From Asanoa ishikariensis (GTDB taxonomy: Bacteria; Actinomycetota; Actinomycetes; Mycobacteriales; Micromonosporaceae): 64,000 nucleotides of DNA. Position numbers and translations under genes: made by a program. A model generated the notes under the pieces. The model was not told the DNA's origin, made no database searches, and saw only the letters and a program-made list of their open reading frames with translations. Position 1 is the stretch's first letter; the number at the start of each line of letters is the position of its first letter. Below are positions 1 through 10,791 of the stretch, one piece after another. The stretch spans positions 1,426,001 to 1,490,000 of the forward strand of contig NZ_FNQB01000001.1 in assembly GCF_900107455.1 (NCBI RefSeq), read 5' to 3'.

Positions 1-2
1 TC

Positions 3-86
3 TTCAACGACAAGGAAAGCGGCCAGCCGAGCGTCGTGTACCGCCGTAAGGGCTACGACTACGGGATCATCTCGCTACAGGTGTGA
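3..86 (+). CDS. 3' end of an unidentified CDS
   Basis: An open frame enters from the left edge and ends with TGA at 84-86. It encodes only the last 27 residues, finishing in RRKGYDYGIISLQV. This is too little to name a family. Its tail overlaps the convergent glutathionylspermidine-synthase-like gene by 12 bases. The frame could also be chance, since only 84 bases are visible, but the polar/aromatic residue mix and the C-rich wobble positions look like real coding sequence. Confidence 0.5.
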   Translation, partial: FNDKESGQPSVVYRRKGYDYGIISLQV

Positions 87-1487
87 GCCGATCGTGTGAG
101 GGACGAAGTGGGCGTCGTTGCGGGTGATCAGCCCGTCGACGCCCACTCCCTCACGGATCCCCAGACCGGCCGGCTCGCCGTCGACCATCCAGACGCCGAG
201 CACCGGATGGCAGTCGCCTTCCGCACCCGGAAATGACGGCAGCTCGCGCAGCTCCTGATAGACGAAGCCCTCACGCCCGTATTCGCCGGCGTTGGCGACC
301 AGCGGCACGTTGTCGCGGACCAGCTCGACGTTGGCACCCTCGCGGGACCAGATCGGCTTCTTCGCGTACGACGTCATCGTGGCGGGTTTTTCGAAGTAGG
401 CCGGCAGCAACAACTCGCCCTCCGGCTTGTCGCCGAACAGCTCCCAGAGCACCGGCAGCAGGCCCTTGTTGGACCACAGCGCCGCGGTCCACGGCGGCTC
501 GATCCAGACGGTGCCGCGCTTGGTCGGGTCGGCCATGTTCCGGAAGATCGGCCGGCCGCCCTCCTCGTTCCAGAGCCATTCCCACGGGTAGAGAATGAAG
601 ATCACGTCGATCTGCGGGCCGACCTCGAACTGCCCCTGCTGGAACCGGACGCTGCCGTCGACCTGGTCGACGCCGATCTGGCTCATCGCGATCAGCTCGG
701 TGGGAAAGCCGGCCTGGGTCGCCGTCTCCATCAGGTAGGCCACGTTCATCCGGTCTTCGCCGGAGGTCTCGCTGGTCTCGTACGCGAAGTAGATGGTCGG
801 CCGCTCGGGCAGCCACGGGCGCGCCGCGCGTAGCTCGGCCATGTTGCGCCGCCACGCCTCGACGAGCCCCTCGTGCACCCCGTTCCACTGCCGCTCGTGG
901 TGGTGCGTCTGGCCGGTCTGCTCCAGCCACGACCACTGGATCACCGCGCTCTCCAGCAGGGCGGTCGGCGTCTGCGCGTTGAACTCGAGCAACTTCGGCG
1001 TGCTGCCCTTGCCCGCGTACCAGAGGTCGAACCGTCCGTAGACACTCGGCGAGTAGTCCGGAGTCTGCGGCGCGTGCGTGTGGGCGCCGAACAGGTCCTT
1101 GTCGGCGTGCGTCCAGGCGTCCTTGTCGCCGTCGAACCAGGTGCGGATCACCTGCTCGTGCGCGTATTCCGGAACGCCGATCTTCGCCAGCAGGCAGGTG
1201 TCCGGCCAGCACTCGGCGGACAGGTAGGACTCCCGGCGCACAGTGCGGTCCCGGCGCGGGCAACCGGCGACGATGTGGTCGCCGGCCGCGACACACATCC
1301 GGTGCAGGGTGGCCGCCGCCTGCTCGAGCGCCAGGATCTCGTCGAGGTCGAAGTCGTAGAACGGACCCTCCCGCCAGTACGAGAGGACCCGCCCGTCGGC
1401 CAGGGGAGTGGCGTTGTAGGTCAGCCCGAGCGACGCGTTCGTCTGCTCCCAGCCTTGCCGCTGAACACCATGCGCGACCCGTCGCAC
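75..1487 (-). CDS. glutathionylspermidine synthase-like ATP-grasp protein (YgiC/YjfC family)
   Basis: This 470-residue protein matches the GspS-domain family typified by E. coli YgiC and YjfC, ATP-grasp ligases related to the synthetase half of glutathionylspermidine synthase. The N-terminus (MRRVAHGVQRQGW, then YNATPLADGRVLSYWREGPFYDFDLDEI) aligns with the YgiC start MERV...W...Y, which supports the GTG start at 1487. Conserved stretches include RFDLWYAGKGSTPKLLEFNAQTP near residue 155 and GREGFVYQEL near 405. The true substrate of YgiC-like enzymes is not established, so the amide-ligase reaction is a family inference. The gene starts one base after the stop of the small secreted-protein gene upstream, so the two are probably co-translated. 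Confidence 0.85.
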   Translation of the reverse strand: MRRVAHGVQRQGWEQTNASLGLTYNATPLADGRVLSYWREGPFYDFDLDEILALEQAAATLHRMCVAAGDHIVAGCPRRDRTVRRESYLSAECWPDTCLLAKIGVPEYAHEQVIRTWFDGDKDAWTHADKDLFGAHTHAPQTPDYSPSVYGRFDLWYAGKGSTPKLLEFNAQTPTALLESAVIQWSWLEQTGQTHHHERQWNGVHEGLVEAWRRNMAELRAARPWLPERPTIYFAYETSETSGEDRMNVAYLMETATQAGFPTELIAMSQIGVDQVDGSVRFQQGQFEVGPQIDVIFILYPWEWLWNEEGGRPIFRNMADPTKRGTVWIEPPWTAALWSNKGLLPVLWELFGDKPEGELLLPAYFEKPATMTSYAKKPIWSREGANVELVRDNVPLVANAGEYGREGFVYQELRELPSFPGAEGDCHPVLGVWMVDGEPAGLGIREGVGVDGLITRNDAHFVPHTIGSHL

Positions 1488-1488
1488 C

Positions 1489-1884
1489 TCAGCCGCCGGA
1501 CGACTTGCTGCTGCTGCTGTCGCCGCCGCTCCCGACCACGTTCGACTTCACCGTGCCGTTGCTGACCCGGCCGGTCGCGGGCAGGCCCCAGGCGCTGCGC
1601 TGCGTCGTGTCGTTGTAGGCGAACTTCGAGCCACCGCCGGGCAGCTTCGCGCCGGCCTTGAGGCCCTTGGCGTAGCGCGGCGAATGCGCCCAGAAGAAGA
1701 AGCCGCCGCGGCCGTCGCCGTCGTCATCGCAGTCGTCCTCGTTGACGATCGTGTCGTTCTGGTCGACGCAGTAGAAGGTGTGGTCGTCGTCGGCCGAGTC
1801 GCACGCCGCGGTGCCGCCGGCGGCAAGGCCGAGGAACGCGGCGCCCAGCACGACGCGCGTGGTGTTGCGCCGCCGAGCAGTCAT
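1489..1884 (-). CDS. small exported Asp/Gly/Ser-rich protein, YgiB-like partner of the YgiC homologue
   Basis: The 131-residue product starts with a basic n-region and hydrophobic segment (VVLGAAFLGLAAGGTAAC), i.e. a signal peptide with a possible but imperfect lipobox (TAAC). After it come an Asp-rich patch around CVDQNDTIVNEDDCDDD and a tail of Gly and Ser ending SSSSKSSGG. Three ATG codons lie in a row at 1890, 1887 and 1884. GGGAG sits directly before the first, so the third (1884, spacing 6) is the best start. E. coli ygiB (DUF1190, also exported with a Ser/Gly tail) lies beside ygiC. Here too a small exported protein lies immediately upstream of the YgiC homologue. The similarity is in architecture and context rather than clear sequence identity. 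Confidence 0.65.
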   Translation of the reverse strand: MTARRRNTTRVVLGAAFLGLAAGGTAACDSADDDHTFYCVDQNDTIVNEDDCDDDGDGRGGFFFWAHSPRYAKGLKAGAKLPGGGSKFAYNDTTQRSAWGLPATGRVSNGTVKSNVVGSGGDSSSSKSSGG

Positions 1885-1955
1885 CATCATCTCCCGAGTT
1901 CCCGCTGCAAGTGGGCTCACACTAATAGACCGCCGCAACGACGGCGATGATCCGT

Positions 1956-3068
1956 TCAGTCCTTCTCGCGGAGATCACCGGGTAGGAGTGCCCAGAGGAT
2001 GTCGTCGATGCGGCCGCCGGCCAGGCCCGGCAGGCGGTTGCGCTGGTAGCCCTCGCGCAGGAAGCCGGCCGCCTCCAGGACCCGCTGCGAGCCCCCGTTG
2101 GCCGGGTTGGTGCCGGCGATCATCCGCGCGATCGCGGTGTTGGCGAACGCCCACCGGCACAGGAGCACGCTGGCCCGCCTGGAGAAGGCCCGGCCGCGGA
2201 AGGCCGGCAGCACGCAGTACCCGATCATCGCCTGCCCGGTCACCGGCTCCTGGTAGTAGAGGCCGATGTCGCCGGCCGGCGCCCCGGTGGCCGCGTCGAC
2301 CATCACCAGGTCGGCGCGCTCGCCGAGCAACCAGCGGCTCTCGGACCGCGCGCAGCGCAGCCGGATCTCCTCGAGGTCCGGTGGCACCGGCGGCACGTGC
2401 GACGCGACGATGTCGGGGGTGCTGAACAGCTCGTGGTAGAAGTCCTCGTCGCCGGGACCGAGCGGACGCAGGGTCACCACTCCGTCGGTGAGCTCACCGC
2501 CGGGCAGGTCGGGCAGTGCTCGCACGACCGGCGTGGCCGGGTCACCGGCCAGCCGGGCGAACACCGTGACGTCGCGCCGGGAACCGTCGGCGTTGCGGGC
2601 CGCGCCGCGCCGGGTGCCCTCGGGGTGGAAGCCCGCCGCCAGCGCCACCCGGACGCTCTTCGGGTTGGCCAGGTCGACCAGCACCTCGATCCGGTCGAAG
2701 CCTTGGGCGAAGGCACGCTCGGCGACCGCCTTGGTCGCGGCCGTGATGACGCCCTTGCCACGCGCCCACGGCGCCGCCCAGTAGCCGATCTCGCCCTGCG
2801 CGCGGTCCGTGTCGACGTGGTGCACGCCGACCGTGCCGAGCAGCCGGTCGGTCGCCGGGTCGGCGATCGCGTAACTCGCGCCGCCGGCCGCCCACTGCGC
2901 CTCGTCGTTGATCCAGGTCAGGGCATGGTCACGGGTGTACGGGCGGGGCATGGACGGCAGGAAGCGCTGGATCTGCGGATCGTTGCAGGCGGCCTCGACG
3001 TCAGCGGCGTCGTCGGCGCGAAGGAGGCGCAGCCGTACAGTCGGCGTCTCGATGGGTTCCGGTTTCAT
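1956..3068 (-). CDS. tandem GNAT acetyltransferase (two RimJ/RimL-type domains)
   Basis: The 370-residue protein contains two GCN5-related N-acetyltransferase domains. The first (about 1-180) has TVRLRLLRADDAADVEAACNDPQIQRF and the acetyl-CoA loop IGYWAAPWARGKGVITAA. The second (about 190-368) has VTLRPLGPGDEDFYHELFSTPDI and IGYCVLPAFRGRAFSRRA. Both resemble RimJ/RimL enzymes that acetylate protein N-termini or small amines using acetyl-CoA. The second loop (RGRAFSRRA) departs from the usual RGxGxA/G pattern, so the C-terminal domain may bind CoA poorly. The start overlaps the stop of the upstream tandem-GNAT gene by ATGA. Substrate unknown. Confidence 0.85.
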   Translation of the reverse strand: MKPEPIETPTVRLRLLRADDAADVEAACNDPQIQRFLPSMPRPYTRDHALTWINDEAQWAAGGASYAIADPATDRLLGTVGVHHVDTDRAQGEIGYWAAPWARGKGVITAATKAVAERAFAQGFDRIEVLVDLANPKSVRVALAAGFHPEGTRRGAARNADGSRRDVTVFARLAGDPATPVVRALPDLPGGELTDGVVTLRPLGPGDEDFYHELFSTPDIVASHVPPVPPDLEEIRLRCARSESRWLLGERADLVMVDAATGAPAGDIGLYYQEPVTGQAMIGYCVLPAFRGRAFSRRASVLLCRWAFANTAIARMIAGTNPANGGSQRVLEAAGFLREGYQRNRLPGLAGGRIDDILWALLPGDLREKD

Positions 3069-4231
3069 CCCGGTGTCCTCCCGTTGAACGGCTCATCGGA
3101 CGCTAACAGCGCACCGGCCCAGGCGTCGATCCGCTCACCACGGTGGTCGAGGTAGCGACGGTTGGTGCCCTCGAACGTGAAGCCGGCCTTCTCCGCGACC
3201 CGTCGGGACGCCTCGTTGCCGACGTTGGCCCACCAGCCGATCCGGTCGACGCCGAGTGCGGTGAAGCCCCACGCGCAGACGGCGGAGAGCGCGGCCGGCG
3301 CGAAACCGCGACCGCGCGCCTGCGGGGGCACCACGAAACCGACGTCGGCGAGCGCGAGGCGGGTGGGGTGCAGGCGCAGTTCCATCAGACCGGCGTACGC
3401 GTCGGCTTCCGGGTCTCCGATCGCGAACACGGCACCGACGCCGCGCAGCCAGTTGCCGGGTGCGATGTCGCGCACGAAGGCCTCGGCGTGCTCGCGGCGG
3501 TAGGGATGCGGGACCGTGGTCCAGCGGACCGTCTCCGGGTCGTTGGAGCTGTCGGTGATGGGGTCGATGTCGCGTTCCTCGAGGGCGCGCAGCTTGATCT
3601 CGCCGCCGCGGGTGGCGGCGAACAGGTCGGGCTGCGGGCGGCTGAACGCGATCGCGCGGCGGGCCTCGGGGCCGGCGAGCTCAGGGTCGGTCGGGTCGCC
3701 GGGCAGCAGCGAGCCGACCCAGGTGTCGCGGCGGGTGCCGTCGCGGTCCTCGATGTCGTGCCGGGCGATGCCCTCCATGGTGAAGCCGGAGCGCAGCGCG
3801 ACCAGCCGCGAGAGGTGGTTGCCGACCTCGGCGCGCCAGACGATCCGGCGTACACCCAGTTCGTCGATCGCCCACCGGGCCACCGCGCGGGTGGCGGCGG
3901 TGGCCGACCCGCGGCCGCGCGCCCAGGGTGCGGTCCAGTAGCCGATCTCACCGACCGTGCGGTCGTCGCTGATCGAGATCAACCCGGTCGAGCCGAGCAG
4001 TTCGCCGGTTTTCTCGTCGAACACGCCGAGCGGGGCGCCGGTGCCGTCCTGCCACTTCGTGGGAGAGAGTTGCGCCACGAAGAAGTCGGCGTGCTCGCGG
4101 CGGTACGGCACCGGGACGGAGGTCCAGCGCTGGATGTCCGGATCTTGGCACGCCCGCGCCACCTCGGCCGCGTCTTCTGGCTGCCACGCCCGGATGACCA
4201 AGCCATCTGTGATGATCTTCGGGGGCTCCAC
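3065..4231 (-). CDS. tandem GNAT acetyltransferase (two RimJ/RimL-type domains)
   Basis: This 388-residue protein again has two GNAT domains. The first has LVIRAWQPEDAAEVARACQDPDIQRWTSVP and the CoA loop IGYWTAPWARGRGSATAA. The second (from about residue 205) has IKLRALEERDIDPITDSSNDPETVRW and VGFVVPPQARGRGFAPAA. Both loops keep the RGRG motif, so both halves could be active. It is followed with ATGA overlap by a second tandem-GNAT gene of similar design, so the pair probably arose by gene duplication after an internal domain duplication. The start ATG (4231) lies 162 bases from the divergent secA gene, and the two may share the intervening promoter region. Confidence 0.85.
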   Translation of the reverse strand: MEPPKIITDGLVIRAWQPEDAAEVARACQDPDIQRWTSVPVPYRREHADFFVAQLSPTKWQDGTGAPLGVFDEKTGELLGSTGLISISDDRTVGEIGYWTAPWARGRGSATAATRAVARWAIDELGVRRIVWRAEVGNHLSRLVALRSGFTMEGIARHDIEDRDGTRRDTWVGSLLPGDPTDPELAGPEARRAIAFSRPQPDLFAATRGGEIKLRALEERDIDPITDSSNDPETVRWTTVPHPYRREHAEAFVRDIAPGNWLRGVGAVFAIGDPEADAYAGLMELRLHPTRLALADVGFVVPPQARGRGFAPAALSAVCAWGFTALGVDRIGWWANVGNEASRRVAEKAGFTFEGTNRRYLDHRGERIDAWAGALLASDEPFNGRTPG

Positions 4232-4329
4232 GCGGTCATCCTGCCGGACACATCACCCCGGGCATAACGGGATTTCGCCTGGCGTTAGCTTCGTTATGTC
4301 CGTTATAAGCTGCTCGTCGGGAACCGCCC

Positions 4330-4360
4330 CTGACAGTCAGCCCGGAGGAGCGCCTACGAT
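4330..4360 (+). promoter_or_regulatory. candidate secA promoter
   Basis: CTGACA (4330-4335) and TACGAT (4355-4360) are separated by 19 bases, close to the actinobacterial housekeeping consensus TTGACA/TAGGAT though with a slightly long spacer. The AGGGGAG Shine-Dalgarno of secA (4378-4384) and its GTG start follow. A second AT-rich box, TATAAG at 4304-4309, could serve as an upstream alternative. Confidence 0.4.
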
Positions 4361-4393
4361 AGTTCGGCAGACCGTCTAGGGGAGCGTTGATCC

Positions 4394-7300
<2,907 letters not shown>

Positions 7301-7313
7301 TCTGAAGTGCTCT

Positions 7314-7352
7314 GAGAAAGCCCGCCCCCCTTGTTGGGGGGCGGGCTTTCTC
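7314..7352 (+). terminator. intrinsic terminator of secA
   Basis: A perfect 17-bp stem runs from 7314-7330 to 7336-7352 with a five-base TTGTT loop. The right arm ends GGGCTTTCTC, giving a short T-containing tail. It lies 13 bases after the secA stop codon. Confidence 0.92.
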
Positions 7353-7815
7353 GTGCGCTCCTCCTCTCCGCTGCGATGGTTGGGTCACCGCCGCTCGCCA
7401 CCGCGGTCCCTGCGGGGGCTGAGCGGCGTCCAGGGCCCGCTCCGGGGCTTGCAGTTGGCGTGCGACGCGGGCCTGGCCGAGAACGTGCTGCTCACCCCCC
7501 GCCTTGATCATTGCCAAGGCCGCCGGTGGTGATCGTGTGCATCACATCGAGGTGATGGCCTGGCTCGTCCTTGATCATGTGCGCCTGATCTGGGTGACAC
7601 GCCGTCGAAGGTCTCGACCAGCTACACACGATCATGACGAGACGCGCCTCGACTGTTGGTGCGATGCACACGATCATGGGCGGGATCAGCCAGCTACAGC
7701 GACGCGGAGCGGATCGATCACCTGGGCCGGCGATGCTGTGTGCCGAATGTTGGGTTCAGGTGGTGGAGCCCGGAGCGCCCACCGGCGTGCCCTGGCCAGG
7801 TGGGCGCTCCGGGAG
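7353..7815. other. 463-base stretch with no convincing gene; GATC-rich repeats
   Basis: The stretch between the secA terminator and the Rv3235-like gene has no ORF with convincing features. The segment 7500-7720 is dense in GATC: the direct repeat CACACGATCATG occurs at 7625-7636 and 7667-7678, and the inverted pair GATCGTGTGCATC (7531-7543) / GATGCACACGATC (7663-7675) brackets about 120 bases. GCCTTGATCAT at 7501 recurs inverted just after the kinase gene (18389-18399). The last ~60 bases (7760-7815) contain a palindromic GGAGCGCCCACC...GGTGGGCGCTCC that may terminate the leftward Rv3235-like gene. Confidence 0.5.
7768..7812 (-). terminator. candidate terminator of the Rv3235-like gene
   Basis: GGAGCGCCCACC (from about 7771) can pair with GGTGGGCGCTCC (ending near 7811) to form a 12-bp stem, with a loop of about 17 bases. 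It sits just downstream of the stop of the leftward gene at 7816. There is no clear T-run, as is common for terminators in high-GC actinobacteria. Confidence 0.55.
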
Positions 7816-8835
7816 TCATAGGACCTGGAGCACGGTGCCCAGCCAGCGCGTGCTGGTGTGTTCCAGGCGGAAGGCCATCGCCCAGGTGCGGGCGTCGGTG
7901 CCCAGTGCGGCGGCGGCTTCGACGACGCCGGGTGCGGGTTCGCTGATCCGTAGGCGGCGTAGCCGCACCAGTTCCGGCTGCTGCTGACGTCGCGGGCTGG
8001 CCGGAGTGACCGGCATGCGGCGCAGTGCGTCCAAGAGTTGCTCGACCAACGCGTGTGCGCTGGTCGGTCGAGACAGCGAGCGGACGTGGGCCGCCGGGCG
8101 GTAGCCGTTGAGGATCTCCAAGCACGCCCGCGCGAAGCGGCCCGCGGCATGCCGCGCCTCTGGCGACGCGGTGAGGCTCGGCGTCAGGGCCGGCGGGGTG
8201 GTCGGTGGAGCGGGCACAGGCCGACGGGTCAGGGCAGAGAAGTCGAAGGCGAGCTGCCCGGCCGCCTCGCGATACCACTCGTCCGCGCCGGGCTCGTCGA
8301 CATACGGCGGATCGAACGACGGCGCCGGCCGGATGGTGATGGGCGGGTAGTAGCCCCGCGTCACGGTGCGCTTCTGCCGCGGAGACCGACGGATCAGCGA
8401 CGCCCCCGCATCGTGCGCGACGCGAACCGGCGTCGGCGCAGGCGGCGAGCCATGGCGTCCTTGATGGGTCGACGGCGGAGCTAGGGCGCGACCGTCGCCC
8501 TTAGTCGCCGGCGCGGGCTCAGCGCCTACTGCCACGTGGCCGGCCGGTGGCGGGAGATCGGATCGGACCGTTGCCTGGCGATGTCGGGTCGACGGCGGCG
8601 GAACGTCCGCACGCCCGCGCCCGCTGCCAACGGCAACCCGGTGCGGTGCGGCGGCCCGAGCCGCCGGGCTCGAGACGGTTGGCGCGCTCGGCCATCCGGT
8701 GCCGGTTGGCGTCACGGACAGCGGAACCGACGCAGGCCCGCCGCCCAACGGCGGACCGGTCGATGCTCGGGCAGTGGGGCCGCGGGTGACCGGTTCGCGG
8801 GTCAGGACAGTAGGTGGAGCGGTGGCGGTCGACAT
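7816..8835 (-). CDS. Rv3235-family (DUF6459-like) protein
   Basis: The 339-residue protein has a long, low-complexity Pro/Ala/Thr/Arg-rich N-terminal half (1-210) that looks disordered. Its folded C-terminal domain (about 225-339) contains AAGRFARACLEILNGYRPAAHVRSL, a leucine-rich helical run, and WAMAFRLEHTSTRWLGTVLQVL. This C-terminal pattern (a helix with GxRPxxxL, then a strand ending in a Trp-containing WxxxxLxxL) is typical of the actinobacterial Rv3235 family. Mycobacterial Rv3235 also lies close to secA1, so context agrees. Function is unknown. GGGGAGG lies seven bases before the ATG at 8835. The HTH protein gene upstream is in the same direction but separated by a hairpin. Confidence 0.7.
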   Translation of the reverse strand: MSTATAPPTVLTREPVTRGPTARASTGPPLGGGPASVPLSVTPTGTGWPSAPTVSSPAARAAAPHRVAVGSGRGRADVPPPSTRHRQATVRSDLPPPAGHVAVGAEPAPATKGDGRALAPPSTHQGRHGSPPAPTPVRVAHDAGASLIRRSPRQKRTVTRGYYPPITIRPAPSFDPPYVDEPGADEWYREAAGQLAFDFSALTRRPVPAPPTTPPALTPSLTASPEARHAAGRFARACLEILNGYRPAAHVRSLSRPTSAHALVEQLLDALRRMPVTPASPRRQQQPELVRLRRLRISEPAPGVVEAAAALGTDARTWAMAFRLEHTSTRWLGTVLQVL

Positions 8836-8951
8836 GGAGCAGCCTCCCCGGTGGGCTGATCACCAGACAAAGAATCTTGCGTTTGCTTTCGTTTGCCTTC
8901 GACCAGACCATCTTGAGACGAGACTTCGGCCTTCGTCAATGGCAGGCATGG

Positions 8952-8986
8952 AAACGGGGTGTCTGCTTTCGGCAGGCACCCCGTTT
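8952..8986 (-). terminator. hairpin terminator after the small HTH gene
   Basis: Two 15-base arms (8952-8966 and 8972-8986) pair with one G-U, closing on a TTTCG loop. The base of the stem is AAAC/GTTT, giving short T-runs in both directions. It lies 15 bases past the stop of the leftward HTH gene and upstream of the Rv3235-like gene, so the two are probably separate transcripts. Confidence 0.75.
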
Positions 8987-9001
8987 GTGGAGAAGTCGTG
9001 G

Positions 9002-9232
9002 CTAGGACTCGGGCTCTTTGTCGACCAGCGGGTTCGAAGCCACCCAGTCCGCGGTTTCCGCGTATTTGCCGGTGATGTATTCCTCGAGCTTCGAACGCTC
9101 GACGCGCCACTGGCCGCGCCCGCCGATCTTGATTGCCGGGAGTTCTCCGCTGCGGACCATGTGGTAGATCTGCGAGTCCGTGGTGGCGAGTTCCTCAGCC
9201 ACCTCGGACAAACGCAGGAACCTCGGCTCCAC
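9002..9232 (-). CDS. small helix-turn-helix protein (excisionase/MerR-like HTH_17)
   Basis: The 76-residue product is almost entirely a winged-helix DNA-binding fold of the excisionase/BldC class: FLRLSEVAEELATTDSQIYHMVRSGELPAIKIGGRGQWRVERSKLEEYI. The pattern 'sxxevAexLxvsxxtvyrlvrxGeLpaxrigxrgxwrvxrxxLexyl' is clear. A short acidic tail follows. Two GTG starts are possible, at 9241 and 9232. I choose 9232 because GAGGAG then lies eight bases upstream. No integrase is nearby and the neighbourhood is core, so it is more likely a small transcription factor than a phage excisionase. Confidence 0.8.
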   Translation of the reverse strand: MEPRFLRLSEVAEELATTDSQIYHMVRSGELPAIKIGGRGQWRVERSKLEEYITGKYAETADWVASNPLVDKEPES

Positions 9233-9295
9233 CCGGATCACTCCTCAACCAAGTGCGGTTGCCTCAGTTTGCCATCGACTGCCTGCGGACAGCAC

Positions 9296-9778
9296 CTATG
9301 TCTCGGCCCCGGGGGCCAGCGCCGCAGCGGCGGACACGTCTCGGCCCGGCAGCGGGCTCGAGTAGACGACGCTGGTTGTCACCGCACCCAGCCCGGCTAT
9401 CCGCCCCGACACCGACTCCAGGTGGCGCATCGAGCGGGCGACCACCTTGAGCACGAAACAGTCCTCGCCCGTGACGTGGTGCGCCTCGATGATCTCCGGC
9501 GTCGTGTCCAGCAGCGCGTAGAACGGCTTGTAGTTGCCCGTCGGGTAGCGCAGCCGGACGAAGGCCATGATCTCCAGGCCGACGACCGCGGGCGGCACCA
9601 CCGCGCGGTAGCCGGCGACCACCCCGGCCTCCTCCAGCCGCCGCACCCGCTCAGCGACCGCGCTCGGCGACATCGCCACCGCGCGGGCCAACTCCGCGAA
9701 CGACGAACGACCCGAGGACTGAAGCTCCGCGAGCAATCGCCAGTCGGTCGAGTCAAGCACCGGGGAATCAACGGCCAC
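9296..9778 (-). CDS. Lrp/AsnC-family transcriptional regulator
   Basis: The 160-residue protein has the AsnC-type HTH (about 8-55: LDSTDWRLLAELQSSGRSSFAELARAVAMSPSAVAERVRRLEEAGVVAGYRA) followed by a RAM ligand-binding domain (about 65-145: IMAFVRLRY..., TGEDCFVLKVVARSMRHLESV). Such proteins form octamers and regulate amino-acid or sulfur metabolism genes, often the divergently transcribed neighbour. Here the neighbour is a rhodanese-like gene and the 94-base gap between them holds TTGA/TCAA half-sites. The start is the GTG at 9778. No strong Shine-Dalgarno is seen, so a leaderless transcript is possible. Confidence 0.92.
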   Translation of the reverse strand: MAVDSPVLDSTDWRLLAELQSSGRSSFAELARAVAMSPSAVAERVRRLEEAGVVAGYRAVVPPAVVGLEIMAFVRLRYPTGNYKPFYALLDTTPEIIEAHHVTGEDCFVLKVVARSMRHLESVSGRIAGLGAVTTSVVYSSPLPGRDVSAAAALAPGAET

Positions 9779-9804
9779 GCCAGCAAACTACCGTGCGACC
9801 AACG

Positions 9805-9842
9805 CTCAATCAACAGAAGTGCCGTTGAGAGGCCATTCAACA
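9805..9842. promoter_or_regulatory. candidate AsnC/Lrp operator between divergent genes
   Basis: The gap between the AsnC regulator and the rhodanese gene holds CTCAAT (9805-9810), GTTGAG (9824-9829) and TTCAAC (9837-9842). Two inverted pairs can be formed, including TTGA-N8-TCAA at 9825-9840 with a central GGCC. Lrp/AsnC proteins bind such AT-containing short inverted repeats, usually controlling themselves and the divergent gene. Confidence 0.45.
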
Positions 9843-9872
9843 AAAGCACCGACGGCAATAGCGTCAACAGGC

Positions 9873-10286
9873 ATGAACGCACAGGAGTTCTTCGCCGCCA
9901 AGCTGGCCTTCCAGACCGACGTCTCCGACGTACACGCGACAGAAAGCACTTTCACCCTCGTCGACACCCGTGACCTCGCCTCCTGGAGGCAGGCCCACAT
10001 CCCACAGGCGATCCACCTTCCGCGAAGGATGATCCCGATGCGTGCGGCCAAGCTGCTGGACAAGGCCACACCCGTCGTCGTCCACTGCTGGGGCCCCGGC
10101 TGCGACGGCGCCACCAAGGCCGCGCACGAGCTCGCCCGCCTCGGCTACGACGTGAAAGAGATGATCGGCGGCATCGAGTACTGGATCCGCGAAGGCTTTC
10201 CCGTGCTCACCGAGGACGGACTAGTCACCCGCCAGGCAGACCCGTTGACCGCGCCGCTGGCGGCCGTACCCGCTCGCAGTGTATGA
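9873..10286 (+). CDS. rhodanese-like sulfurtransferase
   Basis: The 137-residue single-domain rhodanese has the CH2A-like [23 protein letters not shown] (about 29-51) and the active-site loop [14 protein letters not shown] (about 76-89), with the catalytic Cys at the start of CWGPGC. Rhodaneses move sulfane sulfur from thiosulfate or persulfides to thiol or protein acceptors. ATG at 9873 ([10 protein letters not shown]) is chosen over the upstream in-frame ATG at 9819 because the latter would run through the divergent promoter region. It is divergent from an AsnC regulator, which probably controls it, and eight bases upstream of a DUF6912-like gene. Confidence 0.88.
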   Translation: MNAQEFFAAKLAFQTDVSDVHATESTFTLVDTRDLASWRQAHIPQAIHLPRRMIPMRAAKLLDKATPVVVHCWGPGCDGATKAAHELARLGYDVKEMIGGIEYWIREGFPVLTEDGLVTRQADPLTAPLAAVPARSV

Positions 10287-10293
10287 ACGTGCG

Positions 10294-10791
10294 GTGCCAG
10301 ACGCTCTGATCCGGGTCTACCTGCCGGCGACGCTGCCGATGCTCGCCGCCCTCCGCAACGAGGGCCTGACCGCCGCCGCCGCGCACGCGGTGACCGCCGA
10401 CCTGAGGGAGTGGTACGCGGAGGGCGACGAGGAGGAGCTCGAGTACGTCGCCTTCACCCGCGCCGCCCAGAGCGCCCTGCGGCTCCTGCGCCAGGACCCG
10501 ACGGCACCGCGCCGGCGCGTCGTGGTCTCGGCCGACCTGGGCCGCGCGGCCGTGCAGCGGGTCGACGCGGAGCTCGGCTCCAGCATGGTCAAGCTGACCG
10601 GCCCCGTGCCGCTGCAGGCCGTCGCCGCCGTGCATATCGACAGCGCGGACGCCGAGGAAGACGTCGAGGCCGCGGCCGGTCAGGTCGAAGAGGCGCTGGC
10701 CGGCGACCAGGACGCGCAGTTCGCCGTCGACAGTGCCGAGGACCACGAGCTCGAGTGGTACGACGTCTCGGAGCTAGACACGCTTCTTTGA
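10294..10791 (+). CDS. DUF6912-like conserved actinobacterial protein
   Basis: The 165-residue product begins [57 protein letters not shown], the typical opening of a conserved actinobacterial family of unknown function ([11 protein letters not shown] motif, acidic C-terminal part, ending [12 protein letters not shown]). Two GTG starts are in frame, 10279 and 10294. The family normally begins a few residues before RVYLPAT, which favours 10294. It follows the rhodanese gene closely and may be co-transcribed with it. Its 3' end overlaps the convergent membrane-protein gene by 18 bases. No catalytic motif is visible. Confidence 0.7.
   Translation: MPDALIRVYLPATLPMLAALRNEGLTAAAAHAVTADLREWYAEGDEEELEYVAFTRAAQSALRLLRQDPTAPRRRVVVSADLGRAAVQRVDAELGSSMVKLTGPVPLQAVAAVHIDSADAEEDVEAAAGQVEEALAGDQDAQFAVDSAEDHELEWYDVSELDTLL

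Noticed and set aside
9002-9232. Phage excisionase at an integration site
   Set aside because: The HTH type also occurs in chromosomal regulators, and no integrase, repeat or tRNA is nearby. The neighbourhood looks core.
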